A DNA stretch of 64,000 nt from JAQBQB01 sp963757185 (GCA_963757185.1 CAVWQI010000011.1:62001-126000); one strand, 5' to 3'; shown: positions 9,800 through 19,140, counted from the first letter of the stretch. Made by a program: numbers and translations. The notes: generated by a model from the sequence alone, not told the origin.

Positions 9800-10948
9800 T
9801 CACCGCAGCTTGATGGTGCTCAGGGCGAAGAAAGCGCACAGGATCCCGATGATCCAGAACCGGACGACGACCTGACTCTCCGACCAACCCAGCTCCTCGA
9901 AATGATGGTGCAGCGGCGCTCGGCGAAAGACGCGGTTCTTCTGCGCGTACGCAAGGCCGTGTCTTCGCTTCCGGTACTTGAACGTGTAGCGCTGGACGAT
10001 CACGGACATCATCTCGGCGACGAATACCGCGCCGACGAACGCCAGCACGAACTCCGACTTGAGGAGAATCGCGACGGCGCCGAGGCCGCCGCCGAGCGCC
10101 AGCGACCCCGTGTCGCCCATGAAGACCTTCGCCGGGTACGTGTTGTACCAGAGGAATCCGATGAGCGCGCCGACCATCGAGATGCAGAACACCGTCAACT
10201 CGCCGGAATCCTGGAGATACGGCATGAACAGAAAACGGGTGTAGTCCACCCGCCCCATGATGTACGCGAAAATCGCGAACGTGCCAAACGCGATCGCCGA
10301 CAGCCCGGCCGCCAATCCGTCGAGACCGTCGGTGATGTTCACGGCGTTGCTCGTGCCCGTGAGTATGAACGTCGTGAACGCGACGTACGCCCACGCGAAC
10401 CCCGGCAGAAAGATCACGATGTAGTACTTGAAGAACGGCAGGCTCGTCGACGCCGCGGGGAGGTTCGGCTGGAGCGGGTAGTGAAGCAGATACCACCCGA
10501 GCGCGAGTCCCGCCGTCACCTGGCCGACGAGCTTGTACTTCTCGACGAGGCCGTCCTTGCGTTCGCCGCGCCGTTTCTGTCGCAGCTTGAGCACGTCGTC
10601 GACGAATCCGATCAGCCCCATCCAGAGCGTCGTCGCGACCGCGACGTACAAATACGGGTGCGAGAGGCTGAAGCGCCCCCACAGCGCGACCGAGATCAAC
10701 GCGCTGTTGAGAATGATGAGACCACCCATCGTCGGCGTCGCACCCTTCATCGCATGCGAATCCGGCGTGCCGTCGCGCACTCCCTGGCTCACCGATTCGC
10801 GTTTCAGCGCGGCGAGAATGATCGGACCCACCACGAACGACAACAGCAACGCCGTCACCGCCCCGCCGACCGCACGGAACGAGATGTACGCGAGGACGTT
10901 CAGGACCTTCAGCTGTTTGGCGAACGGTAGGAGAAAGGCGTAGAGCAA
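9800..10948 (-). CDS. mraY: Phospho-N-acetylmuramoyl-pentapeptide-transferase MraY
   Basis: Integral membrane enzyme transferring phospho-MurNAc-pentapeptide to undecaprenyl phosphate to make lipid I. About 382 residues with some ten membrane helices. Conserved MraY segments include GTPDSHAMKGATPTMGGLII, FVDDVLKLR (acidic catalytic site), NAVNITDGLDGLAAG, and MGDTGSLALGG. The C-terminal HHHFEELGWSE matches the HHH motif. I favour the TTG at 10948 (one base after the murF stop), since the protein then begins LLYAFLLPFAKQL like other family members. An ATG at 10984 would add 12 residues and overlap murF by 35 bases. Neither start has a clear ribosome site. Confidence 0.95.
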   Translation of the reverse strand: MLYAFLLPFAKQLKVLNVLAYISFRAVGGAVTALLLSFVVGPIILAALKRESVSQGVRDGTPDSHAMKGATPTMGGLIILNSALISVALWGRFSLSHPYLYVAVATTLWMGLIGFVDDVLKLRQKRRGERKDGLVEKYKLVGQVTAGLALGWYLLHYPLQPNLPAASTSLPFFKYYIVIFLPGFAWAYVAFTTFILTGTSNAVNITDGLDGLAAGLSAIAFGTFAIFAYIMGRVDYTRFLFMPYLQDSGELTVFCISMVGALIGFLWYNTYPAKVFMGDTGSLALGGGLGAVAILLKSEFVLAFVGAVFVAEMMSVIVQRYTFKYRKRRHGLAYAQKNRVFRRAPLHHHFEELGWSESQVVVRFWIIGILCAFFALSTIKLR

Positions 10949-10949
10949 G

Positions 10950-12368
10950 TCAGCGGCCGGCTGAGGGTGGCGCCGTCGCGGCATGCTGCGCGGCCCAGTC
11001 GGTAATCGGTTTTAGAAGTCTCTCGAGGCGCATCCCGCGCGAACCTTTCAGGAGGATAACCGCGTCGGGTGTGACGCGCGACGACAATCCGGCCCACAAA
11101 CCATCCGTATCCGCGGCCGTGACGACACGAGTCTCTCGCGGCGCCAACCTCTCGAACGCCGCGCCGAATTCACCCAGCGCGCCGATGAGCTCGACGCCGG
11201 AATCCAAGACCTCGCGCGCGATCTCGTCGTGGAGCCTTGGCGTGTGCGGACCGAGCTCGAGCATCGACCCGAGGATCGCGACGCGCTGCTTCCCCCGCCC
11301 GGCGTGGCTCAACAACTCGAGCGCGGCGCGCGTCGAACCCGGGTTCGCATTGTACGCGTCGTTGATCAGGGTCAGGGCGCCGAGCCGCTCGAGATTCGAC
11401 CGCATCGGCGGCGCGGGCATCGCCGCTATTCCACGCGCCGCGTCGGCGACGGAGACCCCCGATGCGCGCGCCGCGGCGATGGCGAGCATCGCGTTTCGCA
11501 GGTTGTGCGATCCGCGCAGCGGAACGACGACTTCGACGCCTTCCACCATCGCGTGTCCTCGCCCCTCGGCGTCGACCGACGCGTCGGTCCCGGCGACGTC
11601 ACCCTGGTCGATCCCGGCGGTGGTCACGTGGTGCGCGCGTCCGCGGGCGGCCGCGAAGACGTTCTCCTGCGAAGCAGGAACGATCGCGAGCGGCACACCG
11701 TCGGTCGCGGCCATCTCTTCGCGCATCACACCATCCAAGTCTCCGAGGCCTTCCAGGTGCTCTTCGCCGATCGACGTGACCACGGTAACGTCCGGCTCGA
11801 CGATCGCGCGCAGTCGCGGCACCTCGCCGGGTTGGTTCGTCCCCATCTCGACGACGGCGATATCCGCGGCGTCGGGAATCGCCAACAGCGTGAGCGGAAC
11901 GCCGACCAGGTTGTTCAGGTTGGCGCTCGTCGCGTGCACCTCGAGCATGCTCCCCAACGCCGCGCGCAGCAGTTCCTTCGTGCTCGTCTTCCCGTTCGTT
12001 CCCACCACGCCGATCACCGGCTTGTTCCACGCGCGCCGGCGATACGTGCCAAGCGCTCCGAGCGCGACGAGCGTGTCGGAGACGACGAACGCGGGAATCC
12101 CGAGGCCCCGCGCCGCTGTCGCCTTCGAGACGACGACGCCGGCCGCTCCCTTCCCGGCGGCGTCCTTCAGAAAATCGTGTGCGTCGAATTTCTCGCCGAC
12201 GAGGGCGACGAACAGATCGCCCGGCTCGATCGTGCGCGTGTCGGTCCAGACTCGCCGAAACGCCGTCGTCGTGACCGGCGCGTTCGTCGTCGTCACCGAC
12301 GAAAGCGCGTCGACGACGCGCTCGGCCGTCCAGAACACGTACGCGTCGTTGGCCGGCGTCCCGCTCAC
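10950..12368 (-). CDS. murF: UDP-N-acetylmuramoyl-tripeptide--D-alanyl-D-alanine ligase MurF
   Basis: Adds D-Ala-D-Ala to complete the UDP-MurNAc-pentapeptide in the cytoplasm. 472 residues. The N-terminal domain has RVWTDTRTIEPGDLFVAL; the central ATP-binding loop is GTNGKTSTKELL; further on are VVEMGTNQPGEV and the C-terminal INDAYNANPGSTRAAL, a MurF hallmark. The start overlaps the murE stop by 4 bases (ATGA). Confidence 0.96.
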   Translation of the reverse strand: MSGTPANDAYVFWTAERVVDALSSVTTTNAPVTTTAFRRVWTDTRTIEPGDLFVALVGEKFDAHDFLKDAAGKGAAGVVVSKATAARGLGIPAFVVSDTLVALGALGTYRRRAWNKPVIGVVGTNGKTSTKELLRAALGSMLEVHATSANLNNLVGVPLTLLAIPDAADIAVVEMGTNQPGEVPRLRAIVEPDVTVVTSIGEEHLEGLGDLDGVMREEMAATDGVPLAIVPASQENVFAAARGRAHHVTTAGIDQGDVAGTDASVDAEGRGHAMVEGVEVVVPLRGSHNLRNAMLAIAAARASGVSVADAARGIAAMPAPPMRSNLERLGALTLINDAYNANPGSTRAALELLSHAGRGKQRVAILGSMLELGPHTPRLHDEIAREVLDSGVELIGALGEFGAAFERLAPRETRVVTAADTDGLWAGLSSRVTPDAVILLKGSRGMRLERLLKPITDWAAQHAATAPPSAGR

Positions 12369-13867
12369 GATCGGTCTCCGCCGCCGCCCGCCGCCACGCC
12401 GCGCTCCGAGAGTTCAGCGACGATCTCGCGCTCGTCGAAGTGCAGTTTCGTCGTCCCGCGAATCTGGTAGGTCTCGTGGCCCTTCCCGGCGAGCAGCACG
12501 ACATCGTCGGGCGTCGCGATCTCCAGGGCACGTGCGATTGCCGCGCGACGGTCTTCGATCCGCTCGTGATTGGTCTTGCTCATCCCCCGCTCGACGTCGT
12601 CGAGAATCGCTTCGGGATCCTCGCGGCGCGGATTGTCGCTCGTGAGGATCACCCAGTCCGCGTCGCGCTCGGCGATGGCGCCCATTTCGGGCCGCTTGCC
12701 CTTGTCGCGATCGCCCCCGCACCCGAACACCACGATGAGCCGCCCTTGCTGCGGAGTGAACGGGCGCACCGCGGCAATCGCGCGCTCGAGGGCGTAGGGC
12801 TTGTGCGAATAGTCACGCAGCACGGTCGGGTGCTTGCGGAGAATCTCGAGGCGTCCCGGCACCTGCGGCACCGTGTCGAGCCGGGACGCGATTCGCGGAA
12901 CGGGAACCGACAACGCGTGCGCCGCCGCGGCCGCGCCGAGGGCGTTGATCACGTTGAAGTCACCGATGAGCGGCAGCCGTACCGGCGCGCGGTCCTCCCC
13001 GACGACGAGCGTCCAGTCGCTCCCCTTTCCCGAGAACCGGATGTCTTCGGCATGAACCTCGGCCGATTCGAGGCGCTCGCTGAAGCCGATCGTCGACCGA
13101 TCCGTGGGCAGCGCGCTCCACGCCGCGTCGTCGCGATTCACCACGATCGTCGACGTCGCGGTCAGGTGGTCGAGCAGTCGCGCCTTCGCGCGGAAGTAGG
13201 CTTCCATCGTGTGATGATAGTCGAGGTGCTCACGGGTGAAGTTCGTGAACACGGCGACGTTGAAGCGAAGCCCCTCGACGCGCTGCTGCTCGAGCGAGTG
13301 CGACGATACCTCCATCGCGACGCGCCGCACGCCGCGGTCGCGGAGTGCCCGCAGCACGCGTTGCAGATCGATCGGTCCGGGCGTGGTGAGTCCGCCGCCG
13401 TCATGCGCGCCGAGTACTTCGCCGGCTTTGCCGATCAGGACGCCGAGCGTTCCGATCGACGCCGCGGTGTTCCCGTCGTCGAGCAGGTGGCGCAGCATGT
13501 TGACGGTGGTCGTCTTGCCGTTCGTTCCCGTGACGCCGACGAGCTGCAGCTCGCGGGCCGGCCAGCCAAAGAAGGCGGTGGCGGCGACGGCCGCCGCGCG
13601 TCGGCCGTCGTTGACGACGAGCGCGGGGAGATCCGTGCGCGAAGCGTCCTGCACCATCGCCATCGACGCGCCGGCGGACGCCGCGCCGGCGAGATAATCG
13701 TGGCCATCGCGCTCCGTCCCGCGCACCGCGGCGAACAGCGCGCCGGCCGCGACCGCGCGGCTGTCGTCGGTGATGTCGGTGACCGTGTCGGGAAGCACGC
13801 CGCGCTGCTCGACGAGAAGCCCCGCGTCGTCGAGCGCCCGCGCGATCACTTCCGTTCGGACGGTCAT
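12365..13867 (-). CDS. murE: UDP-MurNAc-L-alanyl-D-glutamate--2,6-diaminopimelate ligase MurE
   Basis: Adds the third stem-peptide residue. 500 residues. The N-terminal domain contains DITDDSRAVAAGALFAAV; the ATP loop is GTNGKTTTVNML. The C-terminal domain contains LTSDNPRREDPEAI. The DNPR tetrad is the family signature for the meso-diaminopimelate-specific enzymes, so mDAP-type peptidoglycan is expected. It overlaps murF by 4 bases and abuts the PBP gene directly. Confidence 0.96.
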   Translation of the reverse strand: MTVRTEVIARALDDAGLLVEQRGVLPDTVTDITDDSRAVAAGALFAAVRGTERDGHDYLAGAASAGASMAMVQDASRTDLPALVVNDGRRAAAVAATAFFGWPARELQLVGVTGTNGKTTTVNMLRHLLDDGNTAASIGTLGVLIGKAGEVLGAHDGGGLTTPGPIDLQRVLRALRDRGVRRVAMEVSSHSLEQQRVEGLRFNVAVFTNFTREHLDYHHTMEAYFRAKARLLDHLTATSTIVVNRDDAAWSALPTDRSTIGFSERLESAEVHAEDIRFSGKGSDWTLVVGEDRAPVRLPLIGDFNVINALGAAAAAHALSVPVPRIASRLDTVPQVPGRLEILRKHPTVLRDYSHKPYALERAIAAVRPFTPQQGRLIVVFGCGGDRDKGKRPEMGAIAERDADWVILTSDNPRREDPEAILDDVERGMSKTNHERIEDRRAAIARALEIATPDDVVLLAGKGHETYQIRGTTKLHFDEREIVAELSERGVAAGGGGDRS

Positions 13868-15898
13868 CTAGTGTTCGATGAGCAGGCGGACGAGTGTCCC
13901 GGTTGGCGCGAGCTCGCCGGCCGCGGGGGCCGTGCTCGTCGGCGAGCTGCCGCTGCCCGAGGCTCGCGCGATTCGGACGCGGAAACCGGCGCCGTGCAGC
14001 GAACGCACCGCATCCCGCAGCGGCAGACCGCGCACGTCGGGCACCGGACGCACGACGCGCGGCGCCGGACGCGGCGCCGACATCGGCAGCGCGACTACGA
14101 ACGTCTCGCCTGCGTCGGCGTGCGGCGAAGCCTGCGTATCGTCGGCGGGCGCAGGAGCGGCATTCGCGACCTGCGCGGCCATGGCCGGCGCGAGCGTGCC
14201 GGCCTGCTGCACCGTTTCCTTTGCCGAGTCGCGCTTCGACGGAACGACGCTCGACGCGAGCTTGCCCCGGTCGAGCGCGGCGTCGCGTGCAGCGAGAGCC
14301 GCCTGCAAGATGGCCTTCGTCACGGGCGCCGCCGTCTCCGCCGCGAAGATGGAGCTCTGCGGCGCCGTCAGCTTCACGACGATCACGTATTGCGGATTGT
14401 CGCCGGGAAAGAGTCCCACGAAGTTCGGATTGTAGCGTCCAGCGATGTAATGGCCCTTCACCGAACCGCGCGGCGTCCCCGTCTTCCCCGCCAACAAATA
14501 GTTGTCGAGCGCGGCCTGAAGCGCGGTGCCCTCGTCGACCACGTCGAGCAACAGATGCCGGACTTTGTCCGCGGTCGCGGGAGACACGACCTGTCTCACG
14601 ACGCGCGGCGTGTGCCGGTAGCGCACCGTCCCGTCGGGGCCGACGATCTCGTCCACGAGAGCCGGCTCCACGAGCTTGCCGCCGTTGGCGAACACCGCGT
14701 ACGCCGAGGCAAGCTGCAACGGCGTGACTGACACCTCATATCCCATTGCCAGCGATGCCGCCGACTGCTTCGACCACGACTTCGGCGCGCGAAGCATGCC
14801 GCCGCTCTCTGTTGGATATGGCACGCCCGTCGTCGTGCCGAACCCGAAATCGCGCAGCGTCTCGAATTCCTCGCGCTCACTGAGTCTCGACGAGAATTTC
14901 ACGATCCCGATGTTGCTCGACCAGCGAATCACGTCGGCGAGCGGCGCGCGGCCGATGTGGTGCTCGTCGTGGATCTCGCGTCCGTTGATCTCATAGACGC
15001 CGTCGCCGGTGTCCACAGAATCTTGATCCGCGACGCGCCCGCGGTCGATCAGCCCCGCCGCCATGAACGGCTTGGCCGTCGAGCCGGGCTCGAACGGGTC
15101 GGTGATGACGGTCGCCGCCGTTTGTTTGGGATCGAGACGCCGGCTGGCCATCGCGCGAACCGCGCCGGTGTGCGGGTCGAGCACGACGATATCGCCGCCC
15201 TCGGCGCCCATTCGCGCCACGGCATCGGCGAGCGCGCGCTCGGCGATCTCCTGCAAATCGGCGTTGATCGTGAGCACGACGGTGTTGCCCTTCACCGGCG
15301 CCGTTCCCGGTTCGATCGGCGACTCTCGGCCCTGGCCGTGCGAGTCGCGCACCATCGTCGCCGTTCCGGGTTGCCCCCGAAGGATGGAATCGAGCGAGAA
15401 CTCGAGGCCGTCCACCGCCTTGTTGTCCGCGTCGACGTGGCCGACGAGCCCCTCCGTTCCCGCGGACACCGCGTCTTCGCGCGCGATTGTCGCGAACGAG
15501 TGGACGCCGCGGATCGCGATCGCCGGAGCGGCGTCGACAGCGAGGAATTGCTTGGGCACCGTCAGATACTTCGACGACGTGTCCATCGCGCGCGCGATCA
15601 GGGCCGGATCGACTCGCAGCTTCGAGAGCGCCGCTTTCAGCTTGCGCGGCTCCCTCACCTCGCGCGGCGCGATCTCCAGGCGAACGGTCTCGCGGCTCTG
15701 CGCGAGGATGCGATGGGTCGCATCCATGATGTCGCCGCGCGGCGCCGGGACGACGCGCTCCGCGGTCTGCTGGCGCGCGGCGCGCGCGCGCCACCTCGTG
15801 CCTTGCACGAGTTGGACGTCGGCGGCCTTGAATAAGATCGCGACGGCGAACGCGGCCAACACGGCGTGCGCCAACCCGATCCGTTTTGAGCGAATCAC
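13868..15898 (-). CDS. ftsI: Class B penicillin-binding protein FtsI/PBP3 with a C-terminal PASTA domain (SpoVD-like)
   Basis: Septal transpeptidase, the partner of FtsW. 676 residues. A single N-terminal membrane anchor (about 9-27) is followed by the PBP dimerisation/pedestal domain (ERVVPAPRGDIMDA) and the transpeptidase domain with all three catalytic boxes: STAK (273-276), SSN (327-329) and KTG (472-474). A long Ala/Pro-rich linker (about 535-610) leads to a PASTA-like domain (VPDVRGLPLRDAVRSLHGAG) up to the C-terminus. A PASTA tail is more familiar in Gram-positive FtsI/SpoVD/PBP2x than in proteobacterial FtsI. It overlaps ftsL by 4 bases. Confidence 0.95.
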   Translation of the reverse strand: MIRSKRIGLAHAVLAAFAVAILFKAADVQLVQGTRWRARAARQQTAERVVPAPRGDIMDATHRILAQSRETVRLEIAPREVREPRKLKAALSKLRVDPALIARAMDTSSKYLTVPKQFLAVDAAPAIAIRGVHSFATIAREDAVSAGTEGLVGHVDADNKAVDGLEFSLDSILRGQPGTATMVRDSHGQGRESPIEPGTAPVKGNTVVLTINADLQEIAERALADAVARMGAEGGDIVVLDPHTGAVRAMASRRLDPKQTAATVITDPFEPGSTAKPFMAAGLIDRGRVADQDSVDTGDGVYEINGREIHDEHHIGRAPLADVIRWSSNIGIVKFSSRLSEREEFETLRDFGFGTTTGVPYPTESGGMLRAPKSWSKQSAASLAMGYEVSVTPLQLASAYAVFANGGKLVEPALVDEIVGPDGTVRYRHTPRVVRQVVSPATADKVRHLLLDVVDEGTALQAALDNYLLAGKTGTPRGSVKGHYIAGRYNPNFVGLFPGDNPQYVIVVKLTAPQSSIFAAETAAPVTKAILQAALAARDAALDRGKLASSVVPSKRDSAKETVQQAGTLAPAMAAQVANAAPAPADDTQASPHADAGETFVVALPMSAPRPAPRVVRPVPDVRGLPLRDAVRSLHGAGFRVRIARASGSGSSPTSTAPAAGELAPTGTLVRLLIEH

Positions 15899-16245
15899 GG
15901 GAGGGGCGTGCGTTGTGGCGAGACTGGAGTCGTAGGACGCGCCAGCAAGACCTGCTGGTCCGGGGAGGGGATGTGCATGTTCAGCCGCTGCTCGGCGATC
16001 GGCTGCAGGCGCGCCCGGCTCGACGCTTCGCGGATCACGCCCTCGAGCCGGATGCGCTCCGCCTCGAGCCCGTCTCTCCGCTGACGCAGGCGGCGGATCG
16101 TGGATTCCGCCGCCACACCGAGCACCCTGCGTGCTATGACGCCCGTCGCCATCAAGACGAAACCAACGAGCACCAGGGCGATGAGCGACCTGGTCCCCGG
16201 CCGAGCGCCGCGCCTCGATCGCGGCTTGCCTACGCCTTTCGCCAT
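15895..16245 (-). CDS. ftsL: Cell division protein FtsL-like
   Basis: Short bitopic protein of the FtsQLB complex, 116 residues. A basic N-terminus (KPRSRRGARPGTR) precedes one membrane helix (SLIALVLVGFVLMATGVI) and a coiled-coil-prone periplasmic segment (RRLRQRRDGLEAERIRLEG). Identification rests on size, topology and position between rsmH and ftsI; the family diverges too fast for firm motif support. The start at 16245 overlaps the rsmH end by 16 bases. Longer in-frame starts lie inside rsmH and give an unlikely N-terminus. Confidence 0.85.
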   Translation of the reverse strand: MAKGVGKPRSRRGARPGTRSLIALVLVGFVLMATGVIARRVLGVAAESTIRRLRQRRDGLEAERIRLEGVIREASSRARLQPIAEQRLNMHIPSPDQQVLLARPTTPVSPQRTPLP

Positions 16246-17162
16246 GCGCGCAGCCGCGCGCTTCGAGCGCGCGGGTTGGAAGTCGTCTCGGACTCGGACG
16301 GCACGAGAGGACGACGCGTCAGCGTCGTCCCCAACGGATGTCCGCGGCACGTGCAGACCGGCTGCCCTGGCGGGCAGACGCACGCGGCGCTCCAATCCCG
16401 AAAGGCGTTCTTCACGATCCGGTCCTCACCAGAGTGATACGCGATGACGACGAACACGCCGCCGGGCAACAGCCGGTCTCGAAGCGCCGGCAGTGCGCGC
16501 TCGAGCGACGAGAGCTCGTCGTTCACGGCAATCCGGATCGCTTGAAAAAGGCGAGCGAAATCCGGAGCGCCGCTGCGCGGACCAAGCACCGCACGGATCG
16601 CGCCGACGAAGTCGTCGCTCGTCGTCATCGGACGCGTTTCTCGTCGGCGAACCACTTCGCTCGCCAGCCGCCGCGCGTGTCGCTCGTCGCCATACGATCG
16701 AAACGCATCCGACAGCGTATCGCGGTCGGACGCGTTGAGGAAATCGGCGGCGGTGATGGGTTCCGAGCCTTCGTCATCCGCACCCATGCGCATGTCGAGC
16801 GGAGCGCCGGGACGAAAGCTGAATCCTCGACTCTCGTCGTCGACCTGGTGTGAGGAGATTCCCAGGTCGAGGAGCACGCCGTCGATGGCAACGCCGTCGA
16901 GCGCGTGGATCCGCGGCGCATCGACGAAGTTCGACTTGTACGCTGAGAATCGGCCGGACGCCGCGAATTCGCTCAGGCGAGCGCCGGCCTCGGCGATAGC
17001 CTCCGGATCACGATCGAGGCCGATGACCTCCGAAACGCCCGCGTCGAGAAGCGCGAGGCTGTGCCCTCCTCCGCCGAGCGTCCCGTCCAGCACGCACTTG
17101 GCGTCGCGCAAGAACGACGTCACCTCGGCAACGAGGACCGGTGCATGGAATGCGCTACTCAA
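16230..17162 (-). CDS. rsmH: 16S rRNA (cytosine(1402)-N(4))-methyltransferase RsmH
   Basis: SAM-dependent methyltransferase acting on C1402 of 16S rRNA; conventionally the first or second gene of the dcw cluster. About 310 residues. Key motifs are FHAPVLVAEV at the N-terminus, the SAM loop DGTLGGGGHS, the acidic LDRDPEA, LLDLGISSHQVDDESRGFS, and the C-terminal LERRVRLP-type region just upstream of the ftsL start. I set the start at the TTG at 17162, which has a GGAGAG ribosome site 8 bases upstream. The longer in-frame start at 17228 lies in the U-tract of the preceding terminator and would not be on an mRNA initiated after it. mraZ is missing upstream. Confidence 0.95.
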   Translation of the reverse strand: MSSAFHAPVLVAEVTSFLRDAKCVLDGTLGGGGHSLALLDAGVSEVIGLDRDPEAIAEAGARLSEFAASGRFSAYKSNFVDAPRIHALDGVAIDGVLLDLGISSHQVDDESRGFSFRPGAPLDMRMGADDEGSEPITAADFLNASDRDTLSDAFRSYGDERHARRLASEVVRRRETRPMTTSDDFVGAIRAVLGPRSGAPDFARLFQAIRIAVNDELSSLERALPALRDRLLPGGVFVVIAYHSGEDRIVKNAFRDWSAACVCPPGQPVCTCRGHPLGTTLTRRPLVPSESETTSNPRARSARLRAWRKA

Positions 17163-17170
17163 CGACCAAT

Positions 17171-17176
17171 CTCTCC
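17171..17176 (-). promoter_or_regulatory. Shine-Dalgarno site deciding the rsmH start
   Basis: GGAGAG on the minus strand, 8 bases before the TTG codon at 17162. It supports TTG as the true initiation codon and the shorter protein, which begins at the conserved SSAFHAPVL segment. Confidence 0.7.
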
Positions 17177-17220
17177 GGTCCAGCTGTCTCGCTGTCGAGC
17201 CGCCCAGCGGTCGAGCTAAA

Positions 17221-17260
17221 GAAAACAACCCGCCCGCCGCTCGAATCGCGGCGGGCGGGC
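17221..17260 (-). terminator. Rho-independent terminator after the secreted TPR gene
   Basis: A perfect 12-base-pair GC stem (17229-17240 with 17248-17259) around a 7-base loop, followed on the minus strand by TTGTTTTC. It lies 17 bases after the stop of the TPR gene. It separates that transcript from the dcw cluster, whose first gene rsmH starts about 60 bases further on. Confidence 0.88.
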
Positions 17261-17276
17261 TGTTGTTGATGCCGGG

Positions 17277-19055
17277 CTATTTGCAGGCGAGCGCTTTCTT
17301 GAACTGCGGGACGTAGCCGCTGTAGGTCTGAATTCCCTGCATGATCTGTCCGGCCGCTCCCTTGTCGACCGAGGCGCCGGCGGGCATCGCGATCTGTGCG
17401 GTCGTGAAGTTGTCTTCCGCGATCTTCACCTCGTCGCACGCCTGCGCTTTCTGTTCCTTCGTCGCCTTCTTGTCGCTGGCGATCTTGTTCACGTTGGTAA
17501 GCGCGTCGGCCGCGATGCTGAATGCGGACATGCCGATGAAGAACTTGCTCTGCGGCGACGGTGCGACGCCGTCGACGGTTTGCGCGGCCTTCAGCGACGC
17601 CTCCCAATCCGCGCGCTCCTTCGAGGCCTGAGCCTTCTGGAACGCCGGGATCGCGTTGCTGAGAAGCATCTGGCCCAGCGAATCCTTGCTCGCGCCGCCC
17701 GCGATCGCCTTCTGCGCGATCGCCATGCCGGTGTCGGGCTGGTTCATGTTGTTTGCCGCCGTCATCGCCAACAGCGCCGCCGTCGTGTTCTTTGGATCGA
17801 CTTCCATCGCCTTCCGCGCTGCGACCATGGCCTGCTGCGACTGTCCCGCTTTCAGATAGAGCTGAGCGAGGAGCAGCTCGAAGCTGATCTCCTTCGGGAA
17901 CTTTTGCACGGCCTTCGCGGCGATCTCCTGCGCCTTCGCCGCATCGTTGTCGCTTTGTGCCGCGCCGATCTGCCGCTGGAAGTAGTCGAGGGTCGCCGCA
18001 GCCGTGTCGGCTTTCACCAACTCTTCGCCCGCGGCGATCGCCGGCTTCCAAAGCTTGGGGTTACCGGCGCGCGCGGCCTTGAGCAGAATCTTCCACTTCG
18101 TGCTGAGCATTTCCGGATCGCCGGGGCTCACGACCAACATCGTGTCGATGATCGGCACGGCGACTTCGGGCGACCCCGACGCCGCGAGCGCGGCGATGAT
18201 CGACTTGGCGATCGCCTGATTCGTCGGATCGACCTTCCACATCCGCATCGTGTACTCGACACCCTTGACCGTGTCGCCCTTCGCCATGTACGCGTCGGCG
18301 GCGTTTCCGAGCGCGAGGAGGCTGTTGGGGTCGTACTTGAGAATCGCCTCGGACACAGCGATGACCGTATCCGGCGCGGGCTTCTGCTGGCTGTAGATCA
18401 TCAGCAGGCAGGTTCGAGCGAGCGTCGAGCTCGGGTACGCCACGAGCGCCGTCTGTGCGTCCTTGATCGCCGCGTCGTACTTCTGCGCCATGTAGTCGTT
18501 TCGGCACAGCTTGTAGCCCGGCACGCCCTTGAGCGCTTCGCTCACCACTTTCTCGATCTGCTTCGCCGCGTCGCCGACGTCCTTGCCGTCGATCGCCGGC
18601 AGCGGCTGCGTGACGGTCTGCTGTCCCGATCGCGTGAGAATCCGCGTCTCGAGGCGCACGGCGCTGCCCGTGCCGGCCTTGTTGACCTTGCCCTCGAGCA
18701 CGTAGTCGCCGCGGAGCTGCTTGGCCAGCTCCATCAGGTCCGCGGCGTTGAGCGCGGAGTCGGGCTTGTAGCCCGACGCCTCGAGGGTGTTGTTGATGTT
18801 GTTCTTCGGAATGACGTAGAGCTCTTGGGCCGAGTGCTCGCCCTGGAACCGCGAACGAATCTCGTCCGACGCCGTCACCCCGAGCAGACGGTCGTTGCTC
18901 TGGAGGGTCGGAATGAGGATGTACGGCGTGTCCTGCTTCGGCACGCCCCCTCGCTGTGCGGGTTGCTGCCCTGGGCGCGGCTGCGCCAACACCGGCGCGG
19001 CAACGAGAATCGCCAACAGGCTCGCGGCCGATGCCGCATGGCGTCGCAATGACAT
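17277..19055 (-). CDS. Secreted TPR-repeat protein
   Basis: 592 residues with a typical signal peptide (AASLLAILVAAPVLA, cleavage near AQ). A Pro/Gln-rich stretch follows, then a domain with YILIPTLQSNDRLLGV that may be a small periplasmic fold related to proteins that sense or build a lipoprotein complex. The rest is built of TPR-like helical pairs (AIKDAQTALVAYPSSTLART, LAQLYLKAGQSQQAMVAARK). The function is unknown; a periplasmic scaffold is the simplest reading. The start at 19055 is supported by a strong GGAGG site and the signal peptide. The in-frame codons upstream run into tRNA-Val and are not coding. It is preceded by the tRNA by 85 bases and ends at a strong terminator. Confidence 0.85.
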   Translation of the reverse strand: MSLRRHAASAASLLAILVAAPVLAQPRPGQQPAQRGGVPKQDTPYILIPTLQSNDRLLGVTASDEIRSRFQGEHSAQELYVIPKNNINNTLEASGYKPDSALNAADLMELAKQLRGDYVLEGKVNKAGTGSAVRLETRILTRSGQQTVTQPLPAIDGKDVGDAAKQIEKVVSEALKGVPGYKLCRNDYMAQKYDAAIKDAQTALVAYPSSTLARTCLLMIYSQQKPAPDTVIAVSEAILKYDPNSLLALGNAADAYMAKGDTVKGVEYTMRMWKVDPTNQAIAKSIIAALAASGSPEVAVPIIDTMLVVSPGDPEMLSTKWKILLKAARAGNPKLWKPAIAAGEELVKADTAAATLDYFQRQIGAAQSDNDAAKAQEIAAKAVQKFPKEISFELLLAQLYLKAGQSQQAMVAARKAMEVDPKNTTAALLAMTAANNMNQPDTGMAIAQKAIAGGASKDSLGQMLLSNAIPAFQKAQASKERADWEASLKAAQTVDGVAPSPQSKFFIGMSAFSIAADALTNVNKIASDKKATKEQKAQACDEVKIAEDNFTTAQIAMPAGASVDKGAAGQIMQGIQTYSGYVPQFKKALACK

Positions 19056-19140
19056 CAGTCCCTTTCCTCCCAAACGTTGATCCAACATACCCCGCGTCGC
19101 TTGCGCCGGTTCGTCATCGCACGCATCGTGCTCATTTATA

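Noticed and set aside
9798..10682. Possible N-terminal extension of MurD by about 295 codons
   Set aside because: It lies entirely inside mraY out of frame; the natural MurD start is directly after the mraY stop.
17163..17228. Longer RsmH starting at the TTG at 17228
   Set aside because: That codon sits in the U-tract of a strong terminator, while a GGAGAG site supports the downstream TTG; the conserved region begins after it.
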